From an uncultured Methanomassiliicoccaceae archaeon (GTDB taxonomy: Archaea; Thermoplasmatota; Thermoplasmata; Methanomassiliicoccales; Methanomethylophilaceae), in assembly GCA_945492685.1 (NCBI GenBank), contig CALYUZ010000011.1:1-10795 (forward strand): 10,795 nt of DNA, given 5' to 3'. The notes under the pieces were generated by a model that saw nothing but the letters and a program-made list of their open reading frames with translations, did not search any database and was not told the DNA's origin. Numbering within the stretch: the stretch's first letter is position 1; each line of letters begins with the position of its first letter. Both the position numbers and the translations under genes were made by a program. Shown piece after piece: positions 6,932 to 10,795 of this stretch.

Positions 6932-7041
6932 TGTGCATCCCCGTTTTTTCTTTCTTGTTAACAGGTTTGATTTGACATCACCCGGCTGGCCGAAGCCATC
7001 CCATCCGCCGGCGGATGTCGATTTCCCATCCCTTTGGTTCT
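6932..7041 (-). promoter_or_regulatory. cdrS-ftsZ spacer with two hairpins
   Basis: After the cdrS stop the minus strand carries CATCCGCCGGCGGATG (7002-7017), a perfect 16-base palindrome, then TGGC-TTCG-GCCA (6987-6998), a stem closed by the very stable C(UUCG)G tetraloop. No U-run follows either, so they do not look like full terminators. They could mark an RNA processing site or slow the polymerase and so lower ftsZ relative to cdrS; that is inference. An A-rich tract (AAGAAAGAAAAAACGGGG) precedes the ftsZ start. I see no TATA box of its own for ftsZ. Confidence 0.5.
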
Positions 7042-7398
7042 TCACTTGAGTGCAGCGTTCCTCTGGGCCGATCTGAACGCGTTGGTGAACACGTCCTTCT
7101 CGACCTCCTCTGGTACGATCCTGTCGAGGACGCACCTTCTGACGAACTCCTCGACATCGTAGGCGACACCGCCTTCGACGATCTTGTCGAGAGCATCCAT
7201 CTGGAGTTCGCTGAAGCGGACGAAGATCCCGCCTTCCATCGCGGAGGCACCGCCCCTTTGAGAGGCGATGTAACCACAGATGGCGTCACGGATGAAGTCG
7301 GACCTGTTCTCAATCTCATGATCAGCCATGAAGTCCTCCATCGCCTGGATTACCTCAGGTCCCATCCTGATCGTGACCTTGGTTGCCTCGTCCGACAT
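7042..7398 (-). CDS. CdrS-like regulator with two tandem ribbon-helix-helix units
   Basis: 118 residues from ATG 7398, with GGTGA (plus-strand 7404-7408) five bases upstream. The first unit, residues 8-44, is a classic ribbon-helix-helix: strand KVTIRM, helix EVIQAMEDFMA, then RSDFIRDAICGYI. Residues 58-94 align to it without gaps (IFVRFSELQMDALDKI, then EEFVRRCVLDRI), suggesting a second unit and a one-chain pseudo-dimer. The tail ends in RSAQRNAALK. In haloarchaea the short RHH protein CdrS is encoded next to ftsZ2 and controls cell division; by position and fold this is its counterpart, though orthology is inferred. The promoter carries GTCNGAC palindromes beside its TATA box, which fits autoregulation. 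An open extension to 7473 is disfavoured because it would run past the ribosome site. Confidence 0.87.
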   Translation of the reverse strand: MSDEATKVTIRMGPEVIQAMEDFMADHEIENRSDFIRDAICGYIASQRGGASAMEGGIFVRFSELQMDALDKIVEGGVAYDVEEFVRRCVLDRIVPEEVEKDVFTNAFRSAQRNAALK

Positions 7399-7479
7399 TG
7401 TTCTCACCCGTGTTTTCACATGCAAGTCCTGCAGAGTCCCATCCCTTCGTACTTGCTGATTTTGACATGTCATGCAGAC

Positions 7480-7488
7480 TATTTAAAA
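7480..7488 (-). promoter_or_regulatory. TATA box of cdrS-ftsZ
   Basis: On the minus strand this reads TTTTAAATA, a good archaeal TATA box. The start site would lie near 7455-7460, giving a leader of about 60 bases to ATG 7398. The BRE position immediately upstream is covered by GTCTGAC at 7491-7497, so a protein bound there would compete with TFB. Confidence 0.55.
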
Positions 7489-7490
7489 CT

Positions 7491-7519
7491 GTCTGACAAA
7501 ACGTAAGACAACGTCGGAC
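7491..7519. repeat. GTCNGAC cluster at the cdrS promoter (candidate operator)
   Basis: Palindromic heptamers GTCTGAC (7491-7497) and GTCGGAC (7513-7519) flank the imperfect GTAAGAC (7503-7509); the steps are 12 and 10 bases. The first is the centre of TGTCTGACA, a 9-base palindrome. The cluster abuts the cdrS TATA box on its BRE side. Ribbon-helix-helix proteins commonly bind arrays of short sites, so the adjacent regulator is the obvious candidate ligand. That pairing is inference. Confidence 0.5.
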
Positions 7520-7707
7520 AGGGAAAAACCCCGAAAAAGTCGAGAGGTCACCCTGTCATCTGAATCCACATCGGTTCAGGAGTATAATAAACTGTTGCAT
7601 TGTGCATCATTTTCCCTGGAAAATGGCGATAATCTTTGAAAAGACCTGTTTTACACGATGGCCAAAAAACCCGTTGTTTTCATCATCATGACATGAAAAA
7701 CAGCATT

Positions 7708-7738
7708 GTCTGACAGTTAGTCGGACGTAGAGTCGGAC
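7708..7738. repeat. Three GTC(T/G)GAC heptamers at an exact 12-base step upstream of leuS
   Basis: GTCTGAC at 7708-7714, GTCGGAC at 7720-7726 and GTCGGAC at 7732-7738. Each heptamer is a palindrome around its centre base, and the five-base spacers differ (AGTTA, GTAGA). The array ends 26 bases before the leuS TATA box, an upstream-activator or looping position rather than one that blocks TBP. Conserved heptamers with unrelated spacers argue for protein binding rather than a simple tandem duplication. Confidence 0.55.
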
Positions 7739-7764
7739 CAGTTCTAGTCTTCTTTTCTAAAAAG

Positions 7765-7772
7765 TATATAAT
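7765..7772 (+). promoter_or_regulatory. TATA box of leuS
   Basis: TATATAAT, preceded by a purine-rich BRE-like AAAAAG (7759-7764). The expected start site is near 7793-7796, giving a leader of about 20 bases to ATG 7815. The leader contains AGGATC shortly before the start, a partial Shine-Dalgarno site. Confidence 0.7.
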
Positions 7773-7814
7773 GGACTCCCTTATACGCGCACTATTAATT
7801 GGAAAAGGATCGAA

Positions 7815-10700
7815 ATGGCATTCGATTACGGTAAGATGGAAGAGAAATGGCAGGCCAGGTGGGTCGAGGCGGGACTCGACAAGGCCGAGAGGGACGATAG
7901 CAAACCGAAGTTCATGGCGATCTTCGCGTACCCCGGTGTCACGGGATACCTGCACGTCGGTCACCTCAGAGGATACACCTATGTGGACGCCATCGGAAGG
8001 TACAAGCGCATGACCGGCTACAACGTCCTCTTCCCCGTGGGAACACACGCTACGGGAAACGGGGGCATCAGTCTGGCCAAGAAGATCGCCAACGGCGACG
8101 AGAAGACCATCGACTACCTCGTAAGGAACGGATGTCCCGAGGAGAAGCTCGCCGAGCTCAAAGACCCCATGTCCGTCATCGAGTTCTTCAACGATGTCTA
8201 TCAGAACGACTACTGGAGGAGGTTCGGATTCCTCGCCGACTGGAGGAGGTTCACCTGCACCCTCTATTCCGACTACGGCAAGTTCATCCAGTGGCAGTTC
8301 AGGAAGCTCAAGGATGCCGGGCTCCTGATCCAGAAGCCCTACTACGCCTCCGTATGTCCCAACTGCGGACCCGTTGCTGTCGACCCCTCCGAGACCGACC
8401 TCTCCAAGGGAGGAAAGGCGGAGACGCAGGAGTACACCCTCCTCAAGTTCAGACATGGTGACGAGTATCTGATCGCCGCCACCCTCAGGCCCGAAACTGT
8501 ATACGGACAGGTCTGCTTCTGGGTCAACCCCGAGGTGGAATACAAGAAGATCACCAAGGATGGGGAGACATGGATCGTATCCCCTCAGGCCGCCGAGAAG
8601 ATGGTCCTCCAGAAGGATGGCATCGAGGTTGTCGGCTCCATCCCCGGAAGGGACATGATCGGCTGGATGTGCGAGGCACCCATGATCCATCGCGAGATCC
8701 CCGTGTTCCCCGCATCATTCTGCAACCCTGATGTAGGTACTGGACTGGTCACATCCGTGCCGTCCGACGCTCCCGACGACTGGATCTCCCTCGAGGCGGT
8801 CAAGAAGGATCCCAGGATGGTCTCGGAGTACGGACTCTCACAGGAGCTCATCGATTCCGTCGTCCCCATCTCCATCATCGAGATGAAGGGATACGGAGAC
8901 TTCCCCGCGAAGGACATGATCGACCGCCTGGGCATCAAGGAGCCCGGGGACCCCAAGCTCGTGGACGCGAAGAAGCAGGTCTACAAGGACGGCTACCACA
9001 TGGGCAGGATGAAGGCCGTCTGCGGAGAATTCGCCGGAATGCGTGTCGAGGAGGCCAAGGACAAGATGCGTCAGGCCATGATCGACGCCGGTGAGGCGGA
9101 GCCCTTCTTCGATCTGACCGAGGAGGTCGTGTGCAGATGCGGAGCCAGGGTCCACATCAAGAGGATCGACGATCAGTGGTTCATCAACTACGCAGACAAG
9201 GACCTGACCGAGAGGACCTCCGAGCACTGCAGGACCATGGACATCAACCCCGCAGAGTACGCGGACAACGTCCACGGAGTCCTGGACTGGTTCAGGGAGA
9301 GGGCATGTGTCAGGATGGGTAACTGGCTCGGAACCAAGTTCCCCTTCGACGACAGATGGATCATCGAGGCCATCTCCGATTCCACCCTGTATCCCATATA
9401 CTACACGATTTCCCTATACGCCAACGAGAAGCAGATCGTCCCCGATCAGATGACAGAGGAGTTCTTCGACTACGTCATCCTCGGAAAGGGAGAGATGTCA
9501 CAGGTATCCGCATCCACAGGGGTCTCCGAAGAGCTTCTGGACAAGATAAGGAAGGATGTCCTCTACTGGTACCCCCTGGACATGAACCTGGGAGGAAAGG
9601 AGCACATGACCGTGCACTTCCCCGTGTTCCTGTTCAACCACGTTGCCATCCTCCCGCCTGAGATGTGGCCCAAGGGAATAACCGTCAACTGGTATGTAAC
9701 GGGAAAGAACAGCGACAAGATCTCCAAGTCCAAGGGAGGTGCGCAGCCCATCCCCGGAGCAGCCGCGAAGTTCGGTGTCGACGCCATGAGGCTGTACTAC
9801 GCCCATGTGGCATCCATGTTCGTGGATGTGGAGTGGAGCGAGGACACCGTGATGACCTACAGGCAGAGGGTCGACAGGATCATGGGTGCCGTTCAGGACC
9901 TGATCGCATCCGAGTCCGATGCCCCCAGGGGAGGCATGGACGACTGGCTCCTGTCCAGATTCAACAACCATCTGGCGGCCATCAGGAAGGCCATGGAGAA
10001 GAACGACCTCAGGGCAATGGCCACAATCGTCTACTTCGACATGTTCAACGACATGAAGTGGTACAACAGGCGCGGAGGCTCCAACAGGGACACCGTCAGG
10101 GAGGCACTGGCCATCTGGATCCAGGCAATGATGCCCATAACACCCCACACCGCGGAGGAGCTTTGGGAGCAGGCGGGATTCGACGGATTGGTATCTGCGG
10201 GACAATTGCCCGAGCCCGACGAGTCCAAGATGTCAGTCGCAGCGGAGTACGGCGAGAATCTGATCCGTGACGTCATGTCCGACATCACCGAGATCAGGAA
10301 GATCGCAGGGATCGAGCCCAAGAAGCTGATCATGTACACCTCCGCCCAGTGGAAGAAGGACGTCATGAGGATGGGATGCGAGATGCTCGAGGAGGGCAAG
10401 CTCACCGTCCCCGACCTCACCAAGAGATGCATGCAGGACGAGAACATCAAGAGGAACGGAAAGGCCGCTTCAGAACTCGCCAAGAAGGTCGCGGTGGAGT
10501 TCGTCAGGTCCACACCCGAGGCCAAGAGGCCTGTGTTCGAGACCGATGAGGCCGTCCTGTTCTCCGATGCGGCGGCATTCCTTTCCGAGGAGACCGGAAT
10601 CCCCGTGGAGGTCTACTCCGCCGACACCGAAGGCATCTACGATCCCCAGAACAAGGCGAGGCAGGCCGCACCCGGAAGGCCCGCGATCTTCCTGGAGTGA
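7815..10700 (+). CDS. leuS: Leucyl-tRNA synthetase, archaeal/eukaryal type
   Basis: 961 residues, normal for archaeal LeuRS. It charges tRNA-Leu with leucine in the cytoplasm. The class I HIGH motif is HVGH (47-50) in GYLHVGHLRGYTY, followed by NVLFPVGTHATGNG. The CP1 editing domain, which hydrolyses mischarged tRNA, shows the threonine-rich TLRPET (223-228) and VTSVPSDAPDD (312-322) with the acidic residues needed for editing. RACVRMGNWLGTKFPFDDRW precedes the second half of the Rossmann fold, and the KMSKS motif is KISKS (635-639) in TGKNSDKISKSKGG. The rest is the anticodon-binding helical domain and the archaeal C-terminal extension. ATG 7815 fits the TATA box at 7765-7772. The next gene begins six bases after the stop, so they may form an operon. 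The upstream GTCNGAC array suggests specific control. Confidence 0.98.
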   Translation: MAFDYGKMEEKWQARWVEAGLDKAERDDSKPKFMAIFAYPGVTGYLHVGHLRGYTYVDAIGRYKRMTGYNVLFPVGTHATGNGGISLAKKIANGDEKTIDYLVRNGCPEEKLAELKDPMSVIEFFNDVYQNDYWRRFGFLADWRRFTCTLYSDYGKFIQWQFRKLKDAGLLIQKPYYASVCPNCGPVAVDPSETDLSKGGKAETQEYTLLKFRHGDEYLIAATLRPETVYGQVCFWVNPEVEYKKITKDGETWIVSPQAAEKMVLQKDGIEVVGSIPGRDMIGWMCEAPMIHREIPVFPASFCNPDVGTGLVTSVPSDAPDDWISLEAVKKDPRMVSEYGLSQELIDSVVPISIIEMKGYGDFPAKDMIDRLGIKEPGDPKLVDAKKQVYKDGYHMGRMKAVCGEFAGMRVEEAKDKMRQAMIDAGEAEPFFDLTEEVVCRCGARVHIKRIDDQWFINYADKDLTERTSEHCRTMDINPAEYADNVHGVLDWFRERACVRMGNWLGTKFPFDDRWIIEAISDSTLYPIYYTISLYANEKQIVPDQMTEEFFDYVILGKGEMSQVSASTGVSEELLDKIRKDVLYWYPLDMNLGGKEHMTVHFPVFLFNHVAILPPEMWPKGITVNWYVTGKNSDKISKSKGGAQPIPGAAAKFGVDAMRLYYAHVASMFVDVEWSEDTVMTYRQRVDRIMGAVQDLIASESDAPRGGMDDWLLSRFNNHLAAIRKAMEKNDLRAMATIVYFDMFNDMKWYNRRGGSNRDTVREALAIWIQAMMPITPHTAEELWEQAGFDGLVSAGQLPEPDESKMSVAAEYGENLIRDVMSDITEIRKIAGIEPKKLIMYTSAQWKKDVMRMGCEMLEEGKLTVPDLTKRCMQDENIKRNGKAASELAKKVAVEFVRSTPEAKRPVFETDEAVLFSDAAAFLSEETGIPVEVYSADTEGIYDPQNKARQAAPGRPAIFLE

Positions 10701-10705
10701 TCGGT

Positions 10706-10795
10706 TTGTTCATAGACATCGCGAGGTCCAGGCACAGCAGCAGGCTCTTCACGGAGGAACCGCTGTCGTCCGAGGAGATGGAACTCATAATGGAA
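10706..10795 (+). CDS. Nitroreductase-like protein, N-terminal fragment (runs off window)
   Basis: Thirty codons are visible, reading FIDIARSRHSSRLFTEEPLS then SSEEMELIME after the start. This matches the N-terminus typical of nitroreductase-family flavoproteins: a short FxxxxxxRxSxRxF segment, where the RxSxR stretch binds FMN phosphate, then a (D/E)xP and an acidic helix. These enzymes use FMN and NAD(P)H to reduce nitro compounds, quinones or flavins; the substrate cannot be told from this piece. TTG 10706 is favoured because GTGATC (10697-10702), the core of the Shine-Dalgarno site, precedes it by three bases, as in iorB. GTG 10697, overlapping the leuS TGA, is the alternative and would add three residues. 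With so few residues the family call is moderate. Confidence 0.6.
   Translation, partial: MFIDIARSRHSSRLFTEEPLSSEEMELIME

Larger units (their letters stand above)
7399..7814. other. 416-base divergent regulatory region between cdrS-ftsZ and leuS
   Basis: No convincing gene. From the left: the cdrS leader; palindrome TGACATGTCA (7463-7472) near the expected cdrS start site; the cdrS TATA box (7480-7488); a GTCNGAC cluster (7491-7519); a possible hairpin CTGAATC/GGTTCAG (7560-7579); TATA-like TATAATAA (7583-7590), which also reads TTTATTATA on the other strand; an 11-base word shared with the ftsZ start (7598-7608); a palindrome CATTTTCC-CT-GGAAAATG (7608-7625); a second GTCNGAC cluster (7708-7738); and the leuS promoter. 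The middle part (about 7520-7700) is AT-richer than the genes and could hide a small RNA or a second promoter, but nothing proves it. No tRNA is visible. Confidence 0.6.

Noticed and set aside
6932-6980. Tiny upstream frames before ftsZ (ATG TCA AAT CAA ACC TGT TAA, and ATG CAC overlapping the ftsZ start)
   Set aside because: Six and ten codons only; could affect ftsZ translation but nothing in the sequence separates them from chance.
6932-7135. N-terminal extension of the FtsZ frame by 68 residues
   Set aside because: The extra residues are Arg/Lys/Gly-rich, overlap the end of cdrS and cross the two hairpins; FtsZ homology begins just after ATG 6931.
7623-7691. 22-codon frame beginning ATGGCGATAATC in the leuS-cdrS spacer
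   Set aside because: Short, no ribosome site, starts inside a palindrome, and no recognisable peptide. Chance frame unless translation data show otherwise.
7520-7700. Search for a tRNA or other known RNA gene in the spacer
   Set aside because: No cloverleaf, T-loop or kink-turn pattern found; only short stems.
7491-7738. Regular repeats considered as a CRISPR or integron-like array
   Set aside because: Repeat units are only seven bases with five-base spacers, far too short; position next to TATA boxes fits operators instead.
7686-8690. 334-residue open frame on the minus strand opposite the start of leuS
   Set aside because: Rich in Gly, Leu, Val and Asp as expected from reading leuS codons in reverse; no motif; overlaps the leuS promoter array.

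Overview
The window looks archaeal, most likely from Thermoplasmatota and possibly a Methanomassiliicoccales-type methanogen. The signs are a eukaryal/archaeal-type leucyl-tRNA synthetase, the ferredoxin-linked indolepyruvate oxidoreductase IorAB, TATA-box promoters with short leaders, Shine-Dalgarno sites of the GAGGTGATC type, and an FtsZ gene preceded by a ribbon-helix-helix gene as in the archaeal cdrS-ftsZ arrangement. GC content looks moderately high by eye. The lineage is an inference; no rRNA or lineage-specific marker is present. Every complete gene ends in TGA except one TAA; none ends in TAG.

Layout. At the left end a short QueG-like iron-sulfur protein (23-823, minus) diverges from a small Sel1-repeat protein (about 855-1223, plus). 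Then comes iorA-iorB (1302-3119 and 3116-3706, plus, overlapping by 4 bases with a near-perfect Shine-Dalgarno site for iorB). A bidirectional hairpin terminator separates these from the convergent pair pncB-fpg (6060-4579 and 4574-3753, minus, 4 bases apart): nicotinate phosphoribosyltransferase and a bacterial-type formamidopyrimidine-DNA glycosylase. Upstream of pncB on the same strand, beyond another terminator, is a cdrS-like regulator (7398-7042) followed by a very short FtsZ (6931-6233). A 416-base divergent region without a convincing gene separates these from leuS (7815-10700, plus). The start of a nitroreductase-like gene (10706 onward) follows leuS and runs off the window.

How it fits together. 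Most genes are housekeeping: tRNA charging, NAD salvage, base-excision repair and aryl-pyruvate oxidation. The unusual part is 6233-7814. The FtsZ-like protein keeps the whole GTP-binding half of FtsZ but stops at helix H7, with no T7 catalytic loop and no C-terminal domain. The regulator encoded before it appears to be two ribbon-helix-helix units in one chain. The region between this operon and leuS carries two clusters of the palindromic heptamer GTCNGAC: one beside the cdrS TATA box, and one of three copies at an exact 12-base step upstream of the leuS TATA box. A model worth testing is an autoregulated cell-division switch whose regulator may also read the leuS promoter. The same heptamer is strongly over-represented across the whole window, so the clusters have to be judged against that background.
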